The notes under the pieces were generated by a model. That model saw nothing but the letters and a program-made list of their open reading frames with translations, ran no database searches and was not told where the DNA came from. A program made the position numbers and the translations under genes. This document shows positions 15,863 to 25,112 of a DNA stretch of 64,000 bases, piece after piece. The stretch spans positions 20,815 through 84,814 of the forward strand of contig SVNR01000002.1 in the NCBI GenBank assembly GCA_015066815.1. The letters run 5' to 3'. Position 1 is the stretch's first letter, and every line of letters starts with the position of its first letter. This DNA is from Ruminococcus sp. (GTDB taxonomy: Bacteria > Bacillota > Clostridia > Oscillospirales > Ruminococcaceae).

Positions 15863-18073
15863 ATGAACGAACAATGCGGAAAAGCAGCAAAATTTTTCTG
15901 GATAATCATCACATCAATAACATCCACCGCCCTTATTCTGATAGTAACAGCTGTTATATTCTCTATATCAGCTGTATTCATAGCCTCAGACAAGCTTGAA
16001 AACGTCACTCAGATATCTATCCCCGAGCCTGAAAAGGAAAACTCTTCATATATTTATTGCATAAACAGCACAACAAATGAATATGATCTTGTTTATAAGG
16101 TAACTCCGTACACGGGAAATATAAAAATAGAAACAGACGCCTCCTCCCTGCCCGAATACGTTAAAGGCGCTTTTATAAGTATAGAGGACGAACGCTTTTA
16201 TTCCCATGACGGAATAGATATAAAAATGACCACCCTTGCGGTCATAAAGGAAATTCTGCGAAGCACAGGCTTTATGAACTCCGAGGTGACCGGAGGTTCA
16301 ACAATTACACAGCAGCTTGTTAAAAACATCACCTCTGACAACGAGTTATCAATAGACAGAAAGCTCCGCGAAATATCAAGAGCAGTAACTCTCGAAACAA
16401 ACTACACAAAAGAACAGATACTCGAAAAATACCTCAACATAATTTATTTTGGTCAGACAGAGCACGGATACAACATGTACGGAATAGAAGCTGCTTCCAT
16501 AGGCTACTTCGGGAAGACTGCCTCGGAGCTTACAATAGCTGAGGCCGCTTGTCTTGCCGCAATACCTCAAAACCCTCACATGCGAAACCCTCTCCTGAAC
16601 CCTGAAGAGAACTCCGAAAGAAGACTCTACTGTCTGAGAAAGATGTTTCAGCTCGGTTATATATCAGCAGATGAGTATGAAAACGCAAAGCGCAGCAGAC
16701 TAAGCTTTGTTTCTCCGGAAAACCTTTCCGGAAAGCTCGATATAGCTGAATGTACTATAGACTTTATAAACCCGGAGCCTACCCCATGGTATGTTGATAC
16801 TGCTCTTTCGGAGTTCTGTGATTATATATGCGAGCTTAAGAGCTTAAGCCGTGAGGACGGAATGAAGGAATTCATGAACGGAGGCTATGAGCTTTTCCTG
16901 ACTATTGACGACAGAGTCCAGGCAGAGCTTGAAAAAAACTTTTCAGACCACACTTTTTTTCCGCAGGAAACAGCAGTATATACTGATGAAAACGGAAACA
17001 TAACAGAGGAACAGGTCGAAGCCGCCGCAATAGTCATGGACTATAAAGGAAGTATAAAAGGTATCATAGGCGGGATAGGTCAGAAACCCGGTTCTTTTTG
17101 CTGGAACAACGCAACAGACGCACACCGTCAGCCCGGATCTACTATAAAACCTGTTTCGACATACGGATACGCACTCGAAAACAACTTTATATCATGGTCG
17201 CACTTTTTCACTGATTCTCCCCTGCCGGCCGGAGTAGCCGACGCTTCAGAGTGGCCAAAAAACTATAACGGCATAACCTCCGGCGAAAGACTTCCGGTAT
17301 ATACCCTGCTTGCCGAATCATATAATACAACACCGGCGCAGATATGCAGCATGCTCGGAATACAGAATATATTTGATTTTTCCACTCAGAAAATGAAGCT
17401 CGGACTGAATCCCGATACAGATCTTACATACGCAGCCATGAGCATCGGGGCGACAGGCTCCGGACCGTCCCTTATGAACCTTGCAAACGCATATATGCCG
17501 TTCGGAAACGGCGGAGTTTACTACGAGGCTCATATACTAAGCCGGATAAAAGACTCCTCCTCAAGCCGTGTATATCTTGAAAACAGCACTATAAAGGGCG
17601 AACAGGTCATAGGAGAAGATACGGCATATATTATGAACAAGCTTCTTCGTGAAGTTGTGTTAAACGGCACGGGAGAAAAAGCTCTTCTGAAAAACAAACA
17701 AAACGCAGGAAAAACCGGCACTACCGAAAACTACAGAGATATACTGTTTGTAGGGCTTACCGAAGACTTTGTTTCTGCCGTATGGACAGGATATGAAAAC
17801 GCAGAAAACCCATATGCACTCAGATACGCAAGCTCTGCACAGATATGGAAAAACGTTTTCGGAAACTTTGCTGACAGCTTCGTATCTGATGCTGTTTTTC
17901 CGGAATGCAGTTCAGTAATATACACTGAGTACTGCTCCGAAACCGGTCTGCCCGCCTCAAAAAAATGTATTCCGGGAGGAAAAGGCTACTACAAATCCGG
18001 AAACATAGAATACTGCAGCAAAAAACACAAGATGCCGGAAACAGAGGTCTCACCGTCATACTCCACAAATTAA
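15863..18073 (+). CDS. Class A penicillin-binding protein (first of three)
   Basis: About 736 residues. One membrane anchor near the N-terminus (about 10-45), a GT51 glycosyltransferase domain with EDERFYSHDG (E108), GGSTITQQLVKN and RKLREISRAVTLE, then a transpeptidase domain with SxxK in PGSTIKP (S426), SxN in ESYNTT and KTGT in AGKTGTTEN. All catalytic motifs are intact, so it should polymerise and cross-link peptidoglycan. The C-terminus has a short Cys-containing tail shared with its two neighbours. ATG at 15851 is directly against GGAGG; ATG at 15863 is better spaced and chosen. It is the most divergent of the three. Confidence 0.92.
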   Translation: MNEQCGKAAKFFWIIITSITSTALILIVTAVIFSISAVFIASDKLENVTQISIPEPEKENSSYIYCINSTTNEYDLVYKVTPYTGNIKIETDASSLPEYVKGAFISIEDERFYSHDGIDIKMTTLAVIKEILRSTGFMNSEVTGGSTITQQLVKNITSDNELSIDRKLREISRAVTLETNYTKEQILEKYLNIIYFGQTEHGYNMYGIEAASIGYFGKTASELTIAEAACLAAIPQNPHMRNPLLNPEENSERRLYCLRKMFQLGYISADEYENAKRSRLSFVSPENLSGKLDIAECTIDFINPEPTPWYVDTALSEFCDYICELKSLSREDGMKEFMNGGYELFLTIDDRVQAELEKNFSDHTFFPQETAVYTDENGNITEEQVEAAAIVMDYKGSIKGIIGGIGQKPGSFCWNNATDAHRQPGSTIKPVSTYGYALENNFISWSHFFTDSPLPAGVADASEWPKNYNGITSGERLPVYTLLAESYNTTPAQICSMLGIQNIFDFSTQKMKLGLNPDTDLTYAAMSIGATGSGPSLMNLANAYMPFGNGGVYYEAHILSRIKDSSSSRVYLENSTIKGEQVIGEDTAYIMNKLLREVVLNGTGEKALLKNKQNAGKTGTTENYRDILFVGLTEDFVSAVWTGYENAENPYALRYASSAQIWKNVFGNFADSFVSDAVFPECSSVIYTEYCSETGLPASKKCIPGGKGYYKSGNIEYCSKKHKMPETEVSPSYSTN

Positions 18074-18137
18074 TTTTTGCAAAAATATTGTTTTACAGCT
18101 TTTTTTACAAAATACAAAGTGTTTCGAAGAAAATATA

Positions 18138-18166
18138 TTAACAAACACTTTATTCTGTGATATAAT
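18138..18166 (+). promoter_or_regulatory. Promoter of the second PBP gene
   Basis: TTAACA (18138-18143), 17-base spacer, TATAAT (18161-18166). Confidence 0.65.
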
Positions 18167-18222
18167 AGTTTTAATTGTAAAAACAGCGTTACAAAGCGTT
18201 CTGCATCTGAAAGGAGTCCATA

Positions 18223-20769
18223 ATGGAAAACAAAGAAAACCAAAGCTTCTCCGATGACTATATCGATAAGCTCATAGATGAGATTGATGATACCGGAGAC
18301 GTTCTTGATGATATCAACGGTGACACTGAGCCCATAGAACAGGAGCCTGTGCACGATCAGACGGAGAAAGGCGAACAGAAGAACGACAAAACAACAGAAG
18401 AAAATGAACTGCCGGATGACACGCGTACCTTTGGCGAACGGTTCAGGGAAAGAATGTCCGACATAAAAGAAGAACTTTCCGAACAGTACAAGGAAATTAT
18501 CGATGATTTCTCAAAAGGCAGAAAATACCGAAAAATCCGCAGACAAAGAGAGTTTTACGGAGGCGATCCTCCGAAGTCAAAAAAAGTCCGTAATGTATAT
18601 ATAGGACTTTTTGCTGTCAAAAAACTCTTTTCCATTATCGGAACAACTGTTTTTTCACTTTTTCTTATTTTTATACTTACCGGCACAATAGTCGGAACTG
18701 CTGTTGCGGTTTATCTTCTTGATTTTATTGATCAGACTCCGAGCGTTGTTCTTTCGGAGTTTAAACAGAACTTCGCCTCATACATCTATACCATGAACAA
18801 GCAAACCGAAGAGTATGAGCTTGCATACAAGGCCACCTCAGCATCACACGACATAAAGCTTGCAACAAACCTTGCCGAGCTTCCTGATCATGTAAAGTTT
18901 GCTTTTGTATGTATAGAGGACGAGCGTTTTTACTCTCACGAGGGTGTTGACTACAAGAGAACAGCCGGCGCTATTATAAACCTTGCACTCAAAACAATGG
19001 GTATGAACCGTGATATATACGGTGGTTCCACTATAACACAGCAGCTCATCAAGAACGTAACAAAAGACGATGAGCAGACGTGGGAACGTAAGATGCGTGA
19101 AATATTCACCGCAATGAAGTTCGAGAAAAACTACACCAAGGATGATATACTCAGTGCCTACCTCAACGAGATCTACTTCAGCGAGATAGACGACTACCAT
19201 ATGTACGGTATAGAAGCTGCTTCCATAGGCTACTTCGGAAAAACAGCTTCCGAGCTCACTATAGCTGAAGCTGCAGTTCTCGCAGCTATCCCGAAGGCTC
19301 CGAACGTATACAATCCTACTATCGACTTTGAACTTAACACCAAGAGAAAAAACACATGTCTCTACAAGATGTTCGAGCTCGGTGTTATATCGGCAGACCA
19401 GTACGAAGAAGCTGTTGCACAGCCTATCCTCCTTACAACAATGCCCGGATTCAAAGAAAAGAACCCTGATTATATAAAGCTTACGGAGAGCGATGAAGAC
19501 TTCCAGAATCCGGAGGTAAACTCATGGCCTGTAGATACAGCAATAAACGAGTTTGCTGAATACCTCATGGAGGTACACGGACTCGAAGGTATCGAAGAAG
19601 GCAGAAGCATGTTCAACAGCGGCGGATATAAGCTTTATCTTTCGGCAGATCTGGAGCTCCAGGCGCATCTTGACTACATGTTTGAGGACTGGGCATGCTT
19701 CCCGGAAGCACTTTCTGATGCAGATCCGGATACATACTCTGTGGATGAGCGCAGAGTTCAGGCAGCTCTTGCCGTAATGGACTACGAAGGTCATATACTC
19801 GGTATTGCAGGACAGATAGGTCCTAAAACGATAAGCCTCGGCTGGAACAAGGCTACACAGACTCATCGTCAGCCCGGTTCAACAATAAAGCCTGTTACCA
19901 CATACGGCTACGCACTCGAAAACGATCTTATCACATGGTCAAGTCACTTCTATGACAGACCACTCGCAGCAGGTGTTGCAACAGAGGAAGAATGGCCTAT
20001 GAACTACGATGGATATCCATCAAAGGGATACTACCCTGTTGACTACTTCCTCAAGAACTCTCTCAACACACTCCCTGCACAGATAGTAAACACATACGGC
20101 AAGCAGGCAGTGTTTGACTTTGCTACCCAGAAGCTCCACCTTGACCTTGATCCTACAATGGACCTTGACTATTCACCTCTCTGTGTAGGCGGTACAAGTA
20201 CAGGTCCTACAATGGTAAACCTTGCAAACGCTTATATGCCTTACGGAAACGGCGGCTTATACTACAAGGCAAGTATCATAAACAAGGCTGTTGACGTAAA
20301 AACAGGCGAAATCATAATAGATAACGAAAACAGACAAGGCGAACAGGCAGTTTCCGAAGATACCGCATATATCATGAACAAGCTTCTCCGCAAGGTAATA
20401 ACAGACGGTACAGGTACGGCAGCTCAGCTCTGGAATGTGCCGGTTGCCGGAAAAACAGGTACAACTGAAGACTGGCGTGATATCACGTTCGTAGGTCTTA
20501 CTCCTGATACTGTTTCGGCTCTCTGGATAGGCTATGACGTCGGTATGAACAGATGGGCAATCGAAGGAGCAAACTCAGCCGGAATATGGAAAAGAGTATA
20601 TGGTAACTATGCAAACGAGCATGCAGTCAAGGGCGACTTCCCTGATTGTGAAACAGTTATAAAGAACGCAAGATACTGCTCATACTCAGGCAAGATAGCA
20701 ACCTCAAGATGTCCGGGTGGAAACTACGGTTACTACAAATCAACAGATGAATACTGTTATGTACACTGA
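18223..20769 (+). CDS. Class A penicillin-binding protein (second of three)
   Basis: 848 residues. An acidic, Asp/Glu-rich cytoplasmic tail of about 130 residues precedes one membrane helix (about 138-172). GT51 motifs follow (EDERFYSHEG, GGSTITQQLIKN, RKMREIFTAMKFE) and then transpeptidase motifs (PGSTIKP, KNSLNT, AGKTGTTED). The C-terminal tail contains four cysteines (YCSYSGKIATSRC, CYVH), probably extracytoplasmic. Start ATG follows AAAGGAG. The gene is a recent duplicate of the next one: long stretches of DNA are identical. The long charged cytoplasmic tail is unusual for the family and could bind division or elongation partners. Confidence 0.92.
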   Translation: MENKENQSFSDDYIDKLIDEIDDTGDVLDDINGDTEPIEQEPVHDQTEKGEQKNDKTTEENELPDDTRTFGERFRERMSDIKEELSEQYKEIIDDFSKGRKYRKIRRQREFYGGDPPKSKKVRNVYIGLFAVKKLFSIIGTTVFSLFLIFILTGTIVGTAVAVYLLDFIDQTPSVVLSEFKQNFASYIYTMNKQTEEYELAYKATSASHDIKLATNLAELPDHVKFAFVCIEDERFYSHEGVDYKRTAGAIINLALKTMGMNRDIYGGSTITQQLIKNVTKDDEQTWERKMREIFTAMKFEKNYTKDDILSAYLNEIYFSEIDDYHMYGIEAASIGYFGKTASELTIAEAAVLAAIPKAPNVYNPTIDFELNTKRKNTCLYKMFELGVISADQYEEAVAQPILLTTMPGFKEKNPDYIKLTESDEDFQNPEVNSWPVDTAINEFAEYLMEVHGLEGIEEGRSMFNSGGYKLYLSADLELQAHLDYMFEDWACFPEALSDADPDTYSVDERRVQAALAVMDYEGHILGIAGQIGPKTISLGWNKATQTHRQPGSTIKPVTTYGYALENDLITWSSHFYDRPLAAGVATEEEWPMNYDGYPSKGYYPVDYFLKNSLNTLPAQIVNTYGKQAVFDFATQKLHLDLDPTMDLDYSPLCVGGTSTGPTMVNLANAYMPYGNGGLYYKASIINKAVDVKTGEIIIDNENRQGEQAVSEDTAYIMNKLLRKVITDGTGTAAQLWNVPVAGKTGTTEDWRDITFVGLTPDTVSALWIGYDVGMNRWAIEGANSAGIWKRVYGNYANEHAVKGDFPDCETVIKNARYCSYSGKIATSRCPGGNYGYYKSTDEYCYVH

Positions 20770-20823
20770 TAGAAAAACTTTTGTATAAAAACACTCTGAT
20801 TATTATAACCACATCTTAATCAC

Positions 20824-20865
20824 AAAACAGCACAGAGTTAAGTTTAAGCTCTGTGCTGTTTTTTT
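20824..20865 (+). terminator. Terminator after the second PBP gene
   Basis: AAAACAGCACAGAG pairs with CTCTGTGCTGTTTT around a short loop, followed by T residues. A close relative sits after the third PBP gene. Confidence 0.8.
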
Positions 20866-20896
20866 AGTAAACGATATATCTATTCACAGTTTACTA
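20865..20896 (+). repeat. Repeat hairpin A, degenerate
   Basis: TAGTAAACGATATATC pairs loosely with TATTCACAGTTTACTA. It lies between terminator and third PBP gene. Confidence 0.5.
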
Positions 20897-20925
20897 TAAA
20901 AACAACAAAAAGGAAGGAATACAAA

Positions 20926-23406
20926 ATGAAAAACAATAAAAGCTTCTCCGATGACTATATCGATAAGCCTGTAGACGAGATCGATGACACCGGATACGTT
21001 CAGGATGATATCAACAATAACACTGAGTCAGAAAAATCAAATGACCTGCCTGATGGTACACACAGCTTCGGAAAACGGTTCAGAGAAAGAATGGCCGACA
21101 TAAAAGAAGAGATTTCCGAACAGTACAGGGAAAACATTGATGACTTTGCAAAAGACAGAAAAAACAAAAAGCTTCGCAGACAAAGAGAGTTTTACGGAGG
21201 CGATCCTCCGAAGTCAAAAAAAGTCCGTAATGTATATATAGGAATTTTTGCTGTCAAAAAACTCTTTTCCATTATCGGAACAACTGTTTTTTCGCTTTTT
21301 CTTATTTTTATACTTACCGGCACAATAGTCGGAACTGCTGTTGCGGTTTATCTTCTTGATTTTATGGATCAGATGCCGGGCGTTGTTCTTTCGGAGTTTA
21401 AACAGAACTTCGGCTCATACATCTATACCATGAATAAGGAAACCGAAGAGTATGAGCTTGTATACAAGGCAACAACATCATCACATGAAATAAGGATCCC
21501 TACAAACCTTGCAGAGCTTCCTGATCATGTAAAGTTTGCTTTTGTATGTATAGAGGACGAGCGTTTTTATTCTCACGAGGGTGTTGACTTCAAGAGAACA
21601 TCCGGCGCTATTATTAACCTCGCACTCAACACCCTCGGCATAGAGCGTGATATATACGGTGGTTCCACTATAACACAGCAGCTCATCAAGAACGTAACAC
21701 GGGACGATGCAAAGACGTGGGATCGTAAGATGCGTGAGATCTTTACTGCAATGAAGTTCGAAAAGAACTACACCAAGGATGATATACTCAGTGCCTACCT
21801 CAACGAGATCTACTTCAGCGAGATAGACGACTACCAGATGTACGGTATAGAAGCTGCTTCCATAGGCTACTTCGGAAAAACAGCTTCTGAGCTTACTATA
21901 GCTGAAGCTGCTGTTCTCGCAGCTATTCCGAAGGCTCCGAATGATTACAATCCTACTATCGACTTTGAACTTAACACCAAGAGAAAAAACACATGTCTCT
22001 ACAAGATGTTCGAGCTTGGTGTTATATCGGCAGACCAGTACGAAGAAGCTGTTGCACAGCCTATCCTCCTTACAACAATGCCCGGATTCAAAGAAAAGAA
22101 CCCTGATTATATAAAGCTTACCGAGAGTGATGACGACTTCCGGAATCCTGAGGTAACCTCATGGCCTGTAGATACAGCAATAAACGAGTTTGCTGAATAC
22201 CTCATGGAGGTACACGGACTCGAACGTATCGAAGAAGGCAGAAGCATGTTCAACAGCGGCGGATATAAGCTTTATCTTTCGGCAGATATGGAGCTTCAGG
22301 CACATCTTGACAATAAGTTCAGTACCTGGTATCACTTCCCGGAAGCACTTTCTGATGCAGATCCGGATACATACTCTGAGGATGAGCGCAGAGTTCAGGC
22401 TGCTCTTGCCGTAATGGACTACGAAGGTCATATACTCGGAGTTGCCGGACAGATAGGTCCTAAAACGATAAGCCTCGGATTGAACCGGGCTACCTCAAGT
22501 CATCGTCAGCCCGGTTCAACAATAAAGCCTGTTACCACATACGGCTATGCACTCGAAAACGATCTTATCACATGGTCAAGTCACTTCTATGACATACCGC
22601 TTGCAGCAGGCGTTGCAGCAGAGGAAGAATGGCCTATGAACTATACCGGATACCCATCAAAGGGATACTACCCTGTTGACTACTTCCTCAAGAAATCTCT
22701 CAACACGCTCCCTGCACAGATAGTAAACACATACGGCAAGCAGGCGGTGTTTGACTTTGCTACCCAGAAGCTTCACCTTGACCTTGATCCTACAATGGAC
22801 CTTAACTACTCTCCTCTCTGCGTAGGCGGTACAAGTCATGGCCCCACAATGGTAAACCTTGCAAACGCTTATATGCCTTACGGAAACGGCGGCTTATACT
22901 ACAAGGCAAGTATCATAAACAAGGCTGTTGACGTAAAAACAGGCGAAACCATAATAGATAACGAAAACAGACAAGGCGAACAGGCAGTTTCCGAAGATAC
23001 CGCATATATCATGAACAAGCTTCTCCGCAAGGTAATAACAGAAGGTACAGGTACAGCAGCTCAGCTCTCTAATGTACCGATTGCCGGAAAAACAGGTACA
23101 ACAGAAAACTGGCGTGATATCACGTTCGTAGGTCTTACTCCCGATACTGTTTCGGCTCTCTGGATAGGCTATGACTACGGAATGAACCAAGAGGCGATTA
23201 TAAACTCAAATTCCGCAGAGATATGGAGAGATGTATACGGCTACTACGCAAATAATCATGTTATAAAGGAAGAATTCCCTGATTGTGAAACAGTTATAAA
23301 GAACGCAAGATACTGCTCATACTCAGGCAAGATAGCAACCTCCGGATGTCCGGGTGGAAACCACGGCTACTACAAATCAACAGATGTATACTGTAATGTG
23401 CACTGA
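20926..23406 (+). CDS. Class A penicillin-binding protein (third of three)
   Basis: 826 residues with the same architecture as the second copy: acidic cytoplasmic tail (about 115 residues, shorter by a deletion), membrane helix, GT51 (EDERFYSHEG, GGSTITQQLIKN), transpeptidase (PGSTIKP, KKSLNT, AGKTGTTEN), four-Cys tail (YCSYSGKIATSGC, CNVH). Differences from the second copy cluster in a few patches, for example after the GT51 domain and near the C-terminus. The blocks around them are identical even at third codon positions. ATG follows AAGGAAGG. No clear promoter separates it from copy two, so it may rely on read-through. Confidence 0.92.
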   Translation: MKNNKSFSDDYIDKPVDEIDDTGYVQDDINNNTESEKSNDLPDGTHSFGKRFRERMADIKEEISEQYRENIDDFAKDRKNKKLRRQREFYGGDPPKSKKVRNVYIGIFAVKKLFSIIGTTVFSLFLIFILTGTIVGTAVAVYLLDFMDQMPGVVLSEFKQNFGSYIYTMNKETEEYELVYKATTSSHEIRIPTNLAELPDHVKFAFVCIEDERFYSHEGVDFKRTSGAIINLALNTLGIERDIYGGSTITQQLIKNVTRDDAKTWDRKMREIFTAMKFEKNYTKDDILSAYLNEIYFSEIDDYQMYGIEAASIGYFGKTASELTIAEAAVLAAIPKAPNDYNPTIDFELNTKRKNTCLYKMFELGVISADQYEEAVAQPILLTTMPGFKEKNPDYIKLTESDDDFRNPEVTSWPVDTAINEFAEYLMEVHGLERIEEGRSMFNSGGYKLYLSADMELQAHLDNKFSTWYHFPEALSDADPDTYSEDERRVQAALAVMDYEGHILGVAGQIGPKTISLGLNRATSSHRQPGSTIKPVTTYGYALENDLITWSSHFYDIPLAAGVAAEEEWPMNYTGYPSKGYYPVDYFLKKSLNTLPAQIVNTYGKQAVFDFATQKLHLDLDPTMDLNYSPLCVGGTSHGPTMVNLANAYMPYGNGGLYYKASIINKAVDVKTGETIIDNENRQGEQAVSEDTAYIMNKLLRKVITEGTGTAAQLSNVPIAGKTGTTENWRDITFVGLTPDTVSALWIGYDYGMNQEAIINSNSAEIWRDVYGYYANNHVIKEEFPDCETVIKNARYCSYSGKIATSGCPGGNHGYYKSTDVYCNVH

Positions 23407-23430
23407 CAGAAAAACTCTATGATTATTACT

Positions 23431-23480
23431 CCCCTGCACATACGATAACTATGAAAGCTTAGTGCATACCGGCTAATAAC
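23431..23480 (-). repeat. Repeat core B alone, inverted
   Basis: On the minus strand it reads AGCCGGTATGCACTAAGC, a variable loop, then CGTATGTGCAGGG. It matches the ends of the core in other copies; both flanking hairpins are missing. Confidence 0.65.
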
Positions 23481-23484
23481 AAAT

Positions 23485-23525
23485 GAAAAAACAGCACAGA
23501 GTCGTTCAGGTTCTGTGTTGTTTTT
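23485..23525. terminator. Terminator after the third PBP gene
   Basis: AAAAAACAGCACAGA and TTCTGTGTTGTTTTT pair around a short loop. Confidence 0.75.
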
Positions 23526-23535
23526 ATGTATTCTT

Positions 23536-23569
23536 ATCCCTGTCCTAATCACCGGACAGGGATTTTTTT
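23536..23569. terminator. Second terminator in the same gap
   Basis: ATCCCTGTCC pairs with GGACAGGGAT and is followed by seven T residues on the plus strand. Confidence 0.8.
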
Positions 23570-23711
23570 ACTTCATAACTTAAGTCCGAGTAAACAATGA
23601 CAGATACGCTAAGTTCTTCGTTACAAATCATATTCAATTATGTGGGATACACTAATTATGACCATAAAATTAATAAAGTTTTAACAATTTTAAATTTTTT
23701 TACAAAACCCC

Positions 23712-23740
23712 TTAACAAACATCATCACATATGATATAAT
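23712..23740 (+). promoter_or_regulatory. Promoter of the RNA methyltransferase gene
   Basis: TTAACA (23712-23717), 17-base spacer, TATAAT (23735-23740). Confidence 0.7.
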
Positions 23741-23808
23741 AGTTGTATATGTTTACGAAAACAAATGCATATTCAACCATTATTTTTTTACTGTAAGGAC
23801 GTGTTTTT

Positions 23809-24924
23809 TTGGATAAGTTCAGACTATCCTGCCCTTGTCATTTTGGTCTTGAAAGCGTACTCAGCTTTGAGGCAAAAAAAATCGGCGCAGAAAACGTAAA
23901 GGCCGATAACGGACGTGTTACCTTCGAGGGCGACTTCAATATCATCGCAAGAGCAAATCTCTGCCTGTCTACAGCCGAAAGAGTACTTATAGAGCTTGCA
24001 GAGTTCAAGGCATATACTTTTGAAGAGCTTTTTCAGGGAGTAAAAAAAATCCCGCTCGAAGATTTTATAGGGAAAACCGAAGCATTTCCTGTAAAGGGAT
24101 ATTCTCTTAATTCAACTCTTCGCAGCATACCTGACTGTCAGGCTATCATAAAAAAAGCCGCAGCAGAACGTCTTATGGGAAAGTACGGAGTAAACTGGCT
24201 TGAGGAGAGTGGCGCTGTACACCAGATACAGTTCGGCATCATGAAGGATACCGTTACCATATATCTTGATACAAGCGGAGCAGGACTTCACAAACGCGGC
24301 TACAGAAGAAACTCAAACCTTGCCCCTATCAAAGAAACTCTTGCCGCAGGCATAATCGACCTTGCACATGTACGTGACAACAGCTTTGTATGCGATCCTT
24401 TCTGTGGAAGCGGCACGTTTCTCATAGAATCCGCCTTCAAGGCGCTTAACATCGCACCGGGACTCAACAGACGATTTGCCGCTGAAAAGTGGGGAATGTC
24501 TGATGAAAAGATATGGTCTGATGAAAGAAAGCGTGCGATCTCTCTTGTAAAGAGAGACGTTGATTTTCACGGCATAGGGTTTGATATTGACGAGGAATGC
24601 ATCACACTATCAAACGACAATATAAAAAAAGCAGGCATAACCTCAAAGCTGTCAGCAAGCCGGGCTGATATCAGAAGCTTTGACGATATCGAAAATGCCG
24701 TTGTTATATGCAACCCGCCTTACGGCGAACGTATGCTTGAGCTTAAACAGGCTGAAGAGCTGTACAGGATCATGGGAAGAAAATTTTCAAAAGACAAAGG
24801 GAACACATACTATATCATTTCACCACATGAGAGCTTTGAAACATTTTTCGGCAGACCTGCCGACAAGAGAAGAAAGCTCTACAACGGAATGATAAAGTGT
24901 CAGCTTTTTATGTACTTCAGATAA
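23809..24924 (+). CDS. THUMP-domain class I rRNA methyltransferase (RlmL N-terminal/YpsC type)
   Basis: 371 residues. A ferredoxin-like/THUMP RNA-binding part (about 1-155) precedes a Rossmann SAM-dependent methyltransferase domain (about 160-371). The SAM-binding CDPFCGSGTFLIE motif and the NPPYGER catalytic motif typical of N2-guanine methyltransferases are present. Homologues methylate guanine in 23S rRNA (RlmL, m2G2445); the exact target here is by analogy. Translation starts at TTG (23809), ten bases after AAGGAC. It is a single-gene unit behind its own promoter. Confidence 0.88.
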   Translation: MDKFRLSCPCHFGLESVLSFEAKKIGAENVKADNGRVTFEGDFNIIARANLCLSTAERVLIELAEFKAYTFEELFQGVKKIPLEDFIGKTEAFPVKGYSLNSTLRSIPDCQAIIKKAAAERLMGKYGVNWLEESGAVHQIQFGIMKDTVTIYLDTSGAGLHKRGYRRNSNLAPIKETLAAGIIDLAHVRDNSFVCDPFCGSGTFLIESAFKALNIAPGLNRRFAAEKWGMSDEKIWSDERKRAISLVKRDVDFHGIGFDIDEECITLSNDNIKKAGITSKLSASRADIRSFDDIENAVVICNPPYGERMLELKQAEELYRIMGRKFSKDKGNTYYIISPHESFETFFGRPADKRRKLYNGMIKCQLFMYFR

Positions 24925-25112
24925 ACGCCCGACATACACTTATGTGTTCTTGCTGTAATTTATTGACACCGAAAATCTCACTGCTTAAAAATATTTTACA
25001 GTAAATTTTTCATAAAAAAATCAGACTGTTATTATTGTGATATCATAAGAATAATATACAATATAAACAGCTTGCAACGGAAAACAATAAATTAGTTTTA
25101 GGAGAACAAAAC

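Noticed and set aside
18223..23406. Assembly duplication of one PBP gene
   Set aside because: The two copies differ in clustered patches, in tail length and in flanking sequence, so a true duplication is more likely, although long reads would settle it.
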